Source of the DNA: Climacium dendroides
Lineage: Eukaryota; Streptophyta; Bryopsida; Hypnales; Climaciaceae
Direction of reading: 5' to 3'
Length of the DNA stretch: 64,000 nt
Assembly: GCA_950106755.1 (NCBI GenBank)
Contig: OX467090.1
Coordinates: 7,440,001 to 7,504,000, forward strand
The translations under genes were made by a program, and so were the position numbers. The notes beneath the pieces are model-generated. The model searched no databases. It was not told where the DNA came from and saw only the letters and a list, made by a program, of their open reading frames with translations. Positions 11,586-23,156 of this stretch are shown here, in pieces (within the stretch, counting starts at the first letter, position 1; every line of letters begins with the position of its first letter).

Positions 11586-12514
11586 TTTACCCCCTTAAGT
11601 CCCAAGGCCTCTTTTCCATCAAAAACCACTCAAAACTGCCATTTCTATAGCAATGAGCAAAAAGTTTTAAAAAAAAGTTTTTTTTTCCATATCTAACTAT
11701 AGGATCTTGTACTGGACTAGTATAAGAATGTATGGCAAAAATTTTACAAACTTTGACCACATAGATTGCAATATATTTGTGCTTAAAGTGAAGAAAACAA
11801 TTTTTTTGCACCTTGCTCAACTACATTATTTGGCTTTAAACCTTCATAACTTATCATTTTTGCTCTATTAATGTTGAATTTATAATATTATATGATAAAA
11901 AATTGAGTTGAGATTTTAGAATTTTTTTTATTTAAAAAGAAATATAATTTTCAATCATTGAAAAATTGTTAAGTAGAAGTAGGTTCAAGATTGAAGGAAA
12001 ATCTAAATTGTTAATAGCTCTAAGATGAAATTGAAATATACTAATCTCAATGGTGAGATTGTCCTAGCAAGACATCTTAACCTTGTGAAACTTTTTTTTT
12101 TTAAATTGTGAAAATTGAGGTCAGAAATGAATTCTACAAGTTATTTTTTCAAGAAGATGCTCTAATTGCCCAAAAAACAAAATTGTTCATAACTTTCTTA
12201 TAACAAATTGAAATGGAATGAATCAAAGCTTTCCATATACATAAAAATATAATCTATATAGAAAAAAATTAATTTTTTACTTCAAGTTTTTTTGAAGTTT
12301 TTTTTCTACACACCGAATGGAAGAAAGGACATTTTGTTCCATAACTTTTGCTCTTGGGCTCCGATTGAAATAAAAATTATATTTTTGGAAAGCTAAAGTA
12401 TTTTCCTATCTTCACAAAAAAATTCAAAAAAATTCAAAAAAACATTGAGACCATAGGAGCCTACCCAAAATCCATTTTGTTCCTTGAGGGGACAATGGGA
12501 CTTTTAGGAGTTAA
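11586..12514. mobile_element. piggyBac-like TTAA element, copy A
   Basis: Bounded by TTTACCCCCTTAAGTCCC and GGGACTTTTAGGAGTTAA, diverged versions of the family ends TTAACCCCTAAAGGACC. The interior (about 0.9 kb) aligns in order with 30710-31624 and 42905-43810 (for example AACAATCTCACCATTGG-type and AGCATCTTCTTGAAAAAA-type words). It is non-coding. piggyBac elements insert at and duplicate TTAA and have CCC-starting ends, which fits, but no transposase is present to confirm the class. Confidence 0.65.
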
Positions 12515-13699
12515 GGTAATCAACCATAGACTCTCATGAATAGTAGAAGTACATTTTAGGCAAGAATCTAGCTTGTGTTGTTTCAGAAAGAGTGCAATTT
12601 AAGGTGTAGTTACCTTAGACACTTTACTCTAATTAATGGAAGAAATTTTGAATCCCAACCACTACAAAACATTGTAATTTCTTGGATCCCTTCATGCTCA
12701 TGCTATTTACTAAGATGTTGTAGCACAAGGCACGATTCTATCCCAATATAATGTATTTATACAACCAAGTAAACTAACTACATCAAACTCAATCACCATT
12801 CATTCCACACCCAAATATCATAGTATAGTATATAGAAATCACCTTTTGCTATGATTGCTTCTCAAATGAAGCCTCAAATAGAAAAAAAGCAAAATTTAAT
12901 TCACTTATAGAATACATTCAACAAGGTTGGAACACATTTGTACTAATAGTACTTACTACTAGAGCTAGAGGCACAATGCATAAAGCTCCTCTTCAAGCAT
13001 TACATCACACACTCTATATCACAAATAAATATAAAACAAACACTTAAAGTCATCAACACTATTGTCATCAAATATTCAACTATGTAAAACCTCCTCAACA
13101 AAAAAGATTAGAAATTAATCAACCACCTTCAATATTTGTAGATCTACCATGAATACACATCAAGAACAAAGAATACCCACCCTTTGAGTTATACACAACA
13201 TTTCTTCCTTTCAAGAAATCCTCCATGTTACAATTGAAATATCAATTTTAAGTCTTCAACAAATAGTGCACCATCCTCAACATCATGTAATCCATCCAAC
13301 TCTATTTTCCAAAATACTAAATCAAACAGTATATTACACTAGCATAATAGTGGATAAGTCATCTACACTAGGATCTAATGACCATGAGTGCCAAAAAAAC
13401 AATGAAACACAAAAATCTATGCCATAATCTATTGAAAGATGAATCCACCACTCTTCCACCTAAGCTTGTACCACCTCCAAATCTCCAATAGATCTAAAGT
13501 AGCATGAATATATCTAGCTCCATGCATTTCCATGGATCTTCCTCCAACTTGTTCACTAGAAAAAGAGTCAATGGAAGTCTACTTATCTACATTGGTCTTT
13601 TCCTCCATAGTCACTACTAGAAACTACAACACCAAATTTTGAATATACACATGCGTTGATGGCCACAATCCTTCATAACAATAAAATTCCAATACCTTA
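12515..13699. other. Spacer without a recognisable gene
   Basis: Moderately AT-rich unique sequence. A stretch at 12900-13660 is less homopolymeric than its surroundings and may be an old retrotransposon or gene remnant, but no family could be identified on either strand. Confidence 0.4.
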
Positions 13700-14241
13700 G
13701 GGGGTGCACTCCCCCTTTTTTTGATGTTAGCATGCGAACAAAACTTTGGACCCCCTATATATTTCTTGAATTTAAAATCAAATTAAATAAAAAATATGAA
13801 TAGATTTTTTTACTTTGAAAGTTTATATTTTGAATTATTGATAATTTTATTTGTTAATAATAATTAGTTACAAATTTTTGAAGTAAAAAGACACATTGTA
13901 AAATTGAAAAATAACTTTTACACCCCTATACTTTCACACCCCTGCATGCTTTTACACCCCTGCATACTTTCACACCCCTGCATGCAAAGTTACTTTCACA
14001 CACATGAAATGGTCATCTAAATGTATTCTCTAAAAATATTTGAGTTAAAAAAACATGTCATTTTAGTGCATTTTTAACCTCTTCTAAAAATCATTCCATA
14101 TTTTATTTGAGTTTGAAATTTTGGGAGTAGAATCCTATAGTCATTAGTAAACAATGCTCAAAATTTGAAGTTAAAATTATAGTTTATTAGAAACCACTTG
14201 TTTGCACATGGTTTGTTATAGTAGAACTAAGTGCACCCCCC
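13700..14241. mobile_element. 540-bp inverted-repeat element with GGGGGTGCACT ends
   Basis: GGGGGTGCACT at 13700-13710 returns inverted as AGTGCACCCCCC at 14230-14241. The interior is AT-rich and non-coding and includes the CACCCCTGCAT minisatellite. No clear target duplication is visible, so the superfamily is left open (hAT, Mutator and PIF are all possible). Confidence 0.5.
13918..13990. repeat. Minisatellite, CACCCCTGCATACTTT-like unit
   Basis: Four imperfect tandem copies of a unit close to TTTCACACCCCTGCATAC, 17-18 bp long, alternating between TTTTACACCCC and TTTCACACCCC starts. Confidence 0.75.
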
Positions 14242-14279
14242 AAGTCCAATACACACAAACTCATCCAAACCAATAGGGC

Positions 14280-14520
14280 TTTTTTTTTACTTTATAGTGC
14301 TAGATTGCACTAGAAAAAAATAATTTGGCTAAAAAACAAAAAAAAAACATGAAGTTTTTTGCCAAAAACTTCAAATTAAAAAAAATCTTGGGTGAAACTG
14401 CTAAATTGTGAATAAAAACATAATTATGAATATGTGATATGTACTAATGTGATATTTTCTATCCAATATGTGGATGAATGTTGAAATCAAAATGGAATGA
14501 TTCAAAGCTTTCCATGTATA
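14280..14520. repeat. Dispersed repeat shared with 29490-29700
   Basis: The words CCAAAAACTTCAAATTAAAA, then GGATGAA or GTGAATAAAAA, then GATATGTGATATG.ACTAATG, then ATGTGGATGAATGTTGAAAT occur in the same order and orientation at 29490-29700. No termini were found. A weaker relative may lie at 53040-53230. Confidence 0.6.
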
Positions 14521-16126
14521 AATAAATCTAGAAAATCAATTTCAAATTTTTGTTGCTCAAGCTAACCGCTGAACCCTAAAAATTATATATCATACAATAA
14601 CTTTTAACCATGTAGTCAATAGTTGTGAAAATTGTTAGGCCTTAAATCTACTCCTTGAACACATATTGTGAGAAAATTTCAAAGAAAAAAATAAAAATTC
14701 TATTCGTAGTGAGCTACCCCAAATCTCTATATTGCCAAAAAACATAATTTGGTCCTTTCGGGATTAAACCTATGTAGAAAATTCTCTGAACTTGATTGTT
14801 TGATGGACCACAACAAGTTGGACAAGACCATTATAGCAATTGGCACATTTGGCTATGTGGCTCTTGAGTTACAACACAATACTGAAGCTACAAAAGTATA
14901 GGATGTTTGTAGTTTTGACAGCATTTTGGTATTGGAAGTAGTATGTGAAAGATGTTTGTTGAATTTGCGGACAATCACTATAAGAAAATTGCATCTGCCT
15001 AGACATCCAACCAAAAACGACGTATGTCTGCGAAAATACGATACGTCGCAGAAGACGTTGGGATGTCAGGCCAAAAAAGTGAAGATTTTGCTCTGATGTC
15101 TTCGATAGCATTGCTAGATTTTCAGTCACAGCATATTGATGCTACGAAAAACAATGATGCAATGTAAGACATCCAGGTGAACACCAGATGTTTCCAAGGA
15201 TGTCTACAATAACATGTTCAGCCATGTCACCATCTTTGGTCAAACTTAGCTCAGAAGTTGATTTAAAATTTTGTTGAAGTCAGAGGTAAAGTGACTGTCC
15301 AAGGTTAAAAAGAGGACAACGGGCAGGTGGTGACTCCTAAAAGCTTATGTGGCATCTAACGTGGCGTGATGAGGTGGAAATTGTGTGACGTGAACATGGG
15401 TGATGACGTGGCATGCCACGTCAGCATACTTAGTCTATCCATGTTCCGATCTTGGATGTCTCCATGGATGTCACAAGTGATGTACTGACGTCCACATTGA
15501 CGTCACTTCTGGCGTCAACATTTTGTACTTACTACGAATGTAACTTCAAACCACATGCTATCCACTGTGTGTTTCATTACGTCTGACTGGACGTGTGGGT
15601 ATTGTGGAAGCAATTGTAGGCGTCTTCTTTGATGCCAAAATGACTATAGATGCATGACATGACTTTATGCCCAAGGTTGAATTTGCACATGATGCACGTT
15701 CTTCCTATGTAGTACAAAATGAATTATGTGTTTACTTGGTTTAGGTTCATTTTTGGGCTATTGAAGTTTTACATTATGCGCACGCTCAACAAACTTCATT
15801 AGGATAAAATTCCACCCTATTCATACGATGTCACTTGCAACACCAAGCAAGACAAACTCTGCCACAAAATGCACGTTCAAGATGCAACGGGTCTACTTGG
15901 AAGATATGAACAAGCTTTGTATTTCTCAAACGTCCTACGTGACGTCAAAATGCTGGCACAGCAAACACATGTCAGTGATGTGAACACCCTATGTTTCTTC
16001 CTCAGATGCAATGTCATCGCTAACTACGGCAACATACTCTCCACCATTGTCTGTTGGTTGGCGCACTATGTCCACGACTTATTGCAATGGTTGTAGGCCA
16101 TCGAAGTCCCTATCATTCACCAACTG

Positions 16127-16370
16127 CACCATATAAGAAAATTGTATTTTTTCTGATGTCAGACCAAAAACGTTATACGTTCAAGATAACATCATACGTC
16201 TGAGAAGACATTGGGATGTCACGTCGACGGACGTTGGAAAAGTAGAGATTTTGGTTTGATGTTGTAGAAAGCATTGCTAAATTTTAGTCACAGCATGTTG
16301 GTGCTATGAAAAACAATGATGCAATTTAAGACATTGTTGTGGACATCAAATGTTTTCAAAAATGTTCAGA
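16127..16370. repeat. Second copy of the CACTA left end, inside the element
   Basis: CACCATATAAGAAAATTG at 16127 and the following 200 bp (GACCAAAAACG.., AGACATTGGGATGTCA, TTTTAGTCACAGCATGTTG, TATGAAAAACAATGATGCAAT) match 14976-15180 in the same orientation at lower identity. It is either an internal duplication or the end of a second, partly overwritten element. Confidence 0.7.
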
Positions 16371-16674
16371 AAATTCTTCAAAATGTTATAAGCTATATAG
16401 ATTTAATTTATATAAATTTTTTATATAAATTAGATGAATGGATTTGTTATGAAAAAAGGTTTACAAAATCATATCAATATTATACTATATAAAAATATTT
16501 ATTTTTAACTTAAGATTTAAATTCTAAATTTTATTAGTTTAAAATCATAAGTTTTGCATCAAATTTTAATAATTTTTATTGCTATTTTACCTTCTTAACT
16601 TATTATTTTCAAATCATTCATATCTAATGTGGGGTGATTTTCTAGTATTCTTGGACTTTGAGATATTTGACATC

Positions 16675-17320
16675 TTAACCCTTAAAGGACCACGGTCTTT
16701 TTATTTGCCAGAAAACATTGAAAATTGCCATTTCTGTAGCAAAGAGTAAAAGAAATTTTAATTTTTTTCCACATCTAACTATAGTGTCTTACACCTAACA
16801 AGTAGAAAAAATTGTAGAAAAAATTTCAGAATTTTTGACCGCATAGATTTAAAGTGGAAAAAACAAGTTTTTTAATGCATTGAGGGACTAGATTTTTTGA
16901 CTTTGTAAAATTTTGCAGTATAGAGTTTTGAGATTTAAATATTTATAGTAGAGAATTGAGTTGAGAGTTCAGGATCATAAATAAAAAATAAAAAAACTTA
17001 AATTTCATTCTTAAGAAAATTGTTAAGTAGAAGTAGGTATGAGATAGAAGAAAAATCTAAAATATTAATATAGTTTAGATGGAATTAAAATGCACTAATC
17101 CCAATGGTGAGATTGTTCTAGCAAGTAAACTAAACCACATGAAATTTTTATTTTGAAAAAATTGTAAAAATTGCATTCAGAAATGCATCCAACAAGTTAT
17201 TTTTTTCAAGAAGATGCTCTAATTGCCTAAAAAACAAAAATGTCCATAACTTTCTCATAACAAATCCAAATGAAATGAATCAGAGCTTTCCAGATAGACA
17301 AAAATATAATCTACAATTGG
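16675..17320. mobile_element. Truncated piggyBac-like TTAA element, copy B
   Basis: Begins TTAACCCTTAAAGGACCACGG. The next 600 bp follow the order of copies at 11586 and 30710 (TGCCATTTCTGTAGCAAAGAG, then GGTGAGATTGTTCTAGCAAG). Homology stops near 17320 without a right end. It inserted into, or was carried with, the CACTA element around it. Confidence 0.65.
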
Positions 17321-17984
17321 AATTCCATGTTGGATGTATTGTTGTGTCATACTATATTGAAGTTGATGTTGCAAACAACCTAGATTTAATAAATGTGACT
17401 TTATCAATTAAATGTTAAAGGAGACATCCCCATATATGTTGGAAATGACATGCAAATGTTTACCATGACATCATAAACAACAAATAAGATTTGTAGAAAA
17501 TTTAAAAATTGTTGAAGCAAATGTTTAAAACAACATTGATGTGAATGTCGAATTTCATACTACAGATGTTCTTTTGAATGTTTACAATGACGTTGAAAAA
17601 AACATAACTAAGACATGTAAATGTTTTTAAAACATCATTTCAAACATCATTGTATTTATGTTGCTGCTCATATTTTAGTTTTGTATATCCCATATTGTTT
17701 GTCATGCCTCCTACACCTCACTAGTATAGAAGGCTTGTCTTTTCATCAATTAATAAGTAGATTTTTGAGCCATTCAATATATTTGATAAATATAATGTAT
17801 GGCATATTGTATGGTGAACTTTGTATGACATGTTGTATATATATATTGTATTTTATATGGTATATTTATATGACATGTTGTATATGTATTGTATTTTGTA
17901 TGGCATATTATATTTTGTATTGCATATGATATAGCATATATTGCATATTTTATATTGTGTACAACATATTACTACATTGACAAC

Positions 17985-18196
17985 ATTAGAATGTCCAATA
18001 CAATGCATACATGCGTTCCAGGAGACGTCCCAAAAAATAAGTGTGTTCATAAATGCATCTCCTTCTACGAAGATCAAACAAGTGGATGTCATTAGAATGT
18101 CCAATACAATGCATACATGCGTTCTAGGAGACGTCCCAAAAAATAAGTGTGTTCATAAATGCATCTCCTTCTACGAAGATCAAACAAGTGGATGTC
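17985..18196. repeat. Tandem duplication, 106-bp unit, two copies
   Basis: ATTAGAATGTCCAATACAAT starts at 17985 and again at 18091. The units are almost identical, so the duplication is recent. It lies in the right subterminal part of the CACTA element and multiplies its GACGTCC and GGATGTC words. Confidence 0.9.
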
Positions 18197-18810
18197 GCCG
18201 CTAACATCCTACAATGCAAGAAGCCATCTACTACCCTAGCATGTACTTGTGCTGGCTTGTGCAAGTAGACATCTCCTATGATAGGGTATGCTTTAAGAAG
18301 CACGCATGTGCAAACTCCACACGCTCGGATGGACATTTCAATTAGCATACAACTGTTTCACCTTACGTCATTTAAGACACCTGGACGTCCACAGCGATGT
18401 CTCAAAAGACATCCTAAAATGCTAGGCAAACCAAACAAGTAGCCCCCCAAAATGCCATGTCAGCATCTACAGATGCCACGTTAGCCAATTCCGTGAGCAC
18501 GGACGTGGCATGCCACGTCAATTACATGTCAAATGCCATATCATAGATGGGCAATGAATGAAAAAAATGACACTCTGGCTTTTCCGCGCCTAAGTGGCAG
18601 CCATATGTCAACTCCTGAAGTTACCCGTTGACTGATGTTTTTTTGGACATCACGATGCTGGGCCTGTAAATCTGATGCAACGTACCATGTTTTTGGCATG
18701 TCCACAGCAACATAAAGTGATTGAACATCAATCCAGACATAGAAGACGTCACGCGCGATGTCCGGGTGTCCAAATTGCGATGTCGCGGCAGACAAAGTTT
18801 TCTTATAGTG

Positions 18811-20372
18811 AATGGAGTATGAAGATCTTTGATTAATTGTCATAGTTGGTGAGCTCATGATGGGCCAATGGTTTAGAAGGAAGTTGTAATGTCTCATCAA
18901 AAAGAGGTTCAAATTTGCTTGATGGTTGAGAAGTCCAAAGCATTTTTAAATTTGCCATAATAGAGAGTGAAACCCACCTTCATGAACTTGCCAAACTATG
19001 GACAACAATACAAGATCCTGAAGCTCTATTGTTTGCAAATTCAAGGAATGCCTTCCATATACCACCTTCAACACTAAAATGCCAAAATTCTAAACATTCA
19101 ATTCTTTTGTTGCTTTCCCTCTGTATGACAACTTAGGAGCTATGTAGCCCAAATGTCATGCTATCAAAGTGGTTTTGTCTAATTTATGGTGATTGATCCA
19201 TTAAATGAACATGTCCAAAGTCTCCAACATAGGTTTTCAACAAGACATTATTCCACTTAACATCTTGGGTGCAATACACAACTAGAACAATCTTTATCCA
19301 AGTATCCAAGGACTATTCAAGAATGGAATGCTACATTTTCAACAATAGTACTTGTTGGCTATTTCTTTTGTGAAGCCAATCCTTGAGTTCCATTGGACAT
19401 GTAATTATATACCATTTATAATTTGTCTTTTTCTTAGCATCACCCTTGCAAGCATGTCACATTTCACTGTTGAATTTGGTTTATGCTTGCTACTTCAATA
19501 TAAAAGAAAGATTTAACTTGTTGGGATTCAACATATTGATTTGTTTCACAACAATCAAAACACCATTTGGATTAAACATGAGTTTCAATAACATCAAATT
19601 TTTTTTAAGGAATTGAATTGAGTCAAGAAGATTGCTAAAACAAAGGACTGTCTAGGTAATTGCAAAGCAAGTTACATTATAAAAAATATCACTAGTTAGG
19701 ACCTAGCAAGCTGTGGGTGGCAAGGTTAGTACTGACTTGCAATTATTTTTGATGACTTGGCATGCTTTGCAATTATCAAATATAATCTCAATGTAGGAGA
19801 GTTAAGCCATTTGACTTATTTGATTGTTCAAGATTGTAATATTAACTAACAACAAGAATTAGGGCAAGAATAGATGCATAGTTGGATGAAAAGTTAGGTG
19901 AATATAACAATCTCATAAACTCACTACATAAAGTTAGGTGGATTCGCACTCACTAAATTAATACTTAATACCAGATGGTAGTACTAGAGATTTCTCTCAA
20001 ATTTCTCTCAAATTTCTCTCATTGAGAGACCAATAAAATTTCTACTTCATACCACCCTACCACCCTGTTGAAAATTTGCACAAGCAAGCAGCAAGCATTA
20101 TGAGTCTTAAATCTGCCTCTCCTTAACCAAATATGGGCTCTCCTACATTGAGATTATGGTGTATTACCCACAAAAAATGCAGTTCATCAAGAAACCTACT
20201 TTAACCTAATTGAGAGGAGCTTCCGTCCCAGGATAAATTTTTTCTTCCAACTGATTTTCATTGAGACGGATGGGCAGGAGTGCCTGTTCGCATTGCTGAC
20301 TGCTAAATGGCCATCAGTTCTCCAATCCCACCACACAGCTCCCTGAAGATGGATGTCCAGATATCAATAGCA
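18811..20372. other. Spacer between the CACTA element and the lectin pseudogene
   Basis: Contains no frame of a known family. It includes the small inverted-repeat element at 19782-20157. The first 70 bp are the right flank of the CACTA insertion and have a partner at about 28411-28470. Confidence 0.55.
19782..20157. repeat. 376-bp element with perfect 20-bp inverted ends
   Basis: ATAATCTCAATGTAGGAGAG at 19782-19801 returns as its exact complement at 20138-20157. The interior holds TTTCTCTCAAATTTCTCTCA repeats and no frame. A 20-bp perfect match at this spacing is unlikely by chance, so a small transposon is likely, but no target duplication was identified. Confidence 0.6.
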
Positions 20373-21337
20373 AAGTTAGTGAAGCATCATTTGGAGCTTA
20401 GACTCTGATATCCTGGTGCAAAAGAAGCTCCAGGACATGGTTGGCATCAAAGAGGAATACGCCATCTCGGAGCGACTTCGGAAATTTGTAATTGGAAATG
20501 AGCAGCAGAGGCAGGACGGGCTTGGGATTTGATCCATTTGCAATCCTGAATTCCAATGTCTCAGATGAGCTAGTGGTATCGATCCAAGCAGTGAAAATCC
20601 TCCCACTGGAGAAATATAAGCTGTGCGTTGCATTGTCGTAGACGTTGTGAGTGTACGCTTCGACATCATATTCAGTCACGGTTTTCCACAATCGTGAAGT
20701 TATTCTTGGACTCCTTGTTGAGATTCAGATTATAATCTGTGTCAAAACAGGCTGTGAAGCTTGTACAAGTCCGTAATCAATGAGAGTCCGATACGTCCTG
20801 CATGCACCGAACCTTCCCGATTGGGAGACAATATCGTCCAAGGTTGCCATGCGTAAATCAGGGATGAAGGCAAATTTAAGGAGAACCCACTGAGTGGATT
20901 CCATTCCCTTCCAAGGAGTTGATACAGTTATCCAAAGGCAAGCCGTGCGTGGTAAACCTGCAGATGAAAGAGGTGCTGAGGGAAGCCGCTTTCCCAGTTG
21001 CTCCATTCTCAATGCGGATCGTTTTCCCATAAAACAGCACTGCACAAGACCCCCGGGAGGCATTCGTCCTGGCACCTGCGTTGCTGATGTAGGAACGATT
21101 GCTGGGATCGTACGCAACATTTTCAAATGTGAAGAAATCATCATGAGGCGAGAAGTTGGGGAAGGTGATTTTCGTGTCTGCAGTTGCAATCGGGAGATGG
21201 AACACGAACAAGACGATGAGACGTAGAATAGTCGTTGTGGACAACGTTGAATCAGTCACTATTTGCAATCGTAATGAATTATCTCGATGTTGCTCCCACG
21301 ACGCCCCCAAGTCTCCACTTTTACCACAGTAGGTTGA
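20373..21337 (-). pseudogene. Legume-lectin-domain gene, frameshifted
   Basis: On the minus strand the order of lectin landmarks is clear: a hydrophobic leader ending LPIATADTKITFPNF, then FTFENVAYDPS and FYGKTIRIENG, then AASLSTSF, then FDTDYNLNLN, then TAWIDTTSSSETLEFRIAN with KPVLPLL, and finally a MSWSF-like end. These match the beta-sandwich of L-type (legume) lectins, the extracellular part of lectin receptor kinases or a secreted lectin. The pieces lie in three different frames: the first third up to about 20900 and the FDTDYN block in one, the AWID block in a second, the terminal WSF in a third. No ATG lies in frame upstream of the leader before a stop at 21338. No kinase domain follows. 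Either it is a decayed gene or several sequence errors coincide; decay is favoured because a duplicate at 28.6 kb is also broken. Confidence 0.75.
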
Positions 21338-21828
21338 TTATTTCTGGTTACCGGACTGCCATCAAATACAGGTTTATAGTCTTACCAACAGGAAAATTTG
21401 TGTCATTGATTCTCTCTCTTCCGCTAAATTTTTTTTCCTGATCCCCCCCCCCCCGCGGCCTTCCGAGAGCAAAAGCTAGAATCTGGAAACTTCTGTTATT
21501 CCCGTAGGTAATCAAGCCAGAACACATGCACGGGAGTTCGCAGTCCTTAACGCTTCCCCCTGCAGAACGGTCTAACGTACGTCGTGTGAGCGGCAAGTAC
21601 ACGCACAACTATCCCAGCCCATTCTCAATGGCAGGTTGCCCTCGATCTTCACACCTCTGAAGGCGCAAATCCAGTTACTGATGTTCCCGAAGACGACGAA
21701 GACTCGTCACGCCCAATTCAACCGGCGAATTCCTCGAGTAGTATTTCTACTAGTTGGCTTTTTCGATGTTGCCCTCAACTCTGAATGCAATGACAAAAAG
21801 ATATTTGTTTGAAGTATCAACATCGAAC

Positions 21829-22365
21829 CTTGCATTCTGATTCGATCAAGCTCCTCCACGATGAAATAGCTTGGGAGGGTGGCAACCTCATGACCAAGTG
21901 AGTTGCAATAGGGCTACCCATACCATACAATTTCCAAGATATGTGCACACGTTACGTGAGCCAGCAACTTGAACAGTACTACCCTATATGCTTAAGAGGC
22001 CAGGCACCACAGCAAGCTACATGGGGAATCAATTACAAATTTTAGTTAACTTACTGTACGTAGAAACTGACTGCCTATGAATACTGAATAGTAAGTAAGC
22101 TCAGTTGCAATTAATGGCGATTATCGGTGCACATACCTTATTGGCCGGTACTTGTTGCCTTCAGTATCGGATGACAATCTGATCACTCGGGGGTAGGGAC
22201 CTTGCATTGGGATTCATGAGCCTTCAAAATGAAACGAGCTCGCAAGGGTTGCAGCCCTCCGATCAAGTTATTGGTGAACTCAGTGCTATCCAGCCCAAGA
22301 GCTCACGAGAGTATGCACACATCAGGCAGGTTGCATGAGCCGACCGCTTGGACAGTACCGCAGAC
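21829..22365. repeat. Two diverged direct repeats of about 160 bp
   Basis: ACCTTGCATT-initiated blocks at about 21829-21985 and 22199-22365 share GATCAAG, GTGAGTTGCAAT/GGGTTGCAGCCCT-type words and a common end near GAGCC..CTTG.ACAGTAC. They may be decayed exons or an ancient tandem duplication. On the minus strand both yield similar short peptides (a TVQ..GS.N start and a W(V/I)AL block), but no family is recognised. Confidence 0.4.
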
Positions 22366-23156
22366 ACGGCCATCCCTATGAATTGCACTTAAGCAACATG
22401 CCGAATCAAATTTCCTCTTCAGGGCCTTTCGTTTGCATAGTCAAAGCTACTTGTGTCATCGTCAAAATCACTCGCACATCGTAACAATCCTCCACCAAAA
22501 TCTTGCGAGCATTTACAGAAAGAAAACCAAAGATTACCGCTGACTAAGGCACAGAGTGAGCAAAAACCCTTGTCAGTCCAAAGTTCGGAAAGAAATCACG
22601 GCAAAAGGGCCTGGAGATGCGCATACCTATCAGAGCATACATTCAAGTCAATACGGCAGATATTGGTATGCAGAATAAAAATTAATGTGGAAGTAAGCTA
22701 CAGAGCAAATAATTTATATCAAACTTGGCGAATCCAAGTGGCAGCAACCATACTCTTGCATATCCCTGCAGTGCTCAGCTTCATACCTTGTGCGTACTTA
22801 TACAACAAACCTACTATAAAGCAACATACTAACTTCCCGAGCATGCTGCTACTACACCAATGCTGCAGATTCGGGAATCACTGCAACACCAACTCCTTAC
22901 TCCTTTCTACACTAATGCCAATAGAATAATCCAAAGCTCTAGTCGAGAGGACCTCATCCTAGGGTTGAAGACCCTGATACACTCACCTGGTTGTCTTGAG
23001 ACCAGTAACAGACAACTGATGAACAGATCCATAATAAGAATAGCCTGGAAGATAAAAGCTCACTATCTGCAACCCCGTGCTTGAATCACAACCAACAGAG
23101 CATGTGCAGTTGAAGCTACTTCTGCTGCCAGTCATAGCAATGCCAAACATAACAGC
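22366..23156. other. 3-prime flank of the cyclophilin gene
   Basis: Sequence of intermediate composition downstream of the cyclophilin stop codon. It probably includes the 3-prime untranslated region and polyadenylation site, but no single signal stands out. No coding evidence on either strand. Confidence 0.4.

Larger units (their letters stand above)
14976..18810. mobile_element. 3.8-kb non-autonomous CACTA element
   Basis: Left end CACTATAAGAAAATTGCA at 14976; right end AAGTTTTCTTATAGTG finishing at 18810. Both ends continue with TCTGCC on the inner side, and AAT flanks the element on each side as a 3-bp target duplication. The subterminal 400 bp at each end are dense in GATGTC, GACATC and GACGTC words, the expected arrangement of transposase-binding repeats in CACTA elements. 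The palindrome GACGTGGCATGCCACGTCA occurs near both ends (about 15400 and 18500). No transposase frame is present. Internal rearrangements include a second left-end-like block at 16127, a truncated TTAA element at 16675 and a tandem duplication at 17985. Confidence 0.85.

Noticed and set aside
11587..11820. 77-aa minus-strand open frame in the TTAA element at 11586
   Set aside because: The frame is not kept in the other copies of the element, so it is not a transposase fragment.
20894..21226. 110-aa plus-strand open frame opposite the lectin pseudogene
   Set aside because: Antisense shadow of the lectin coding strand; the minus-strand reading has the family landmarks.
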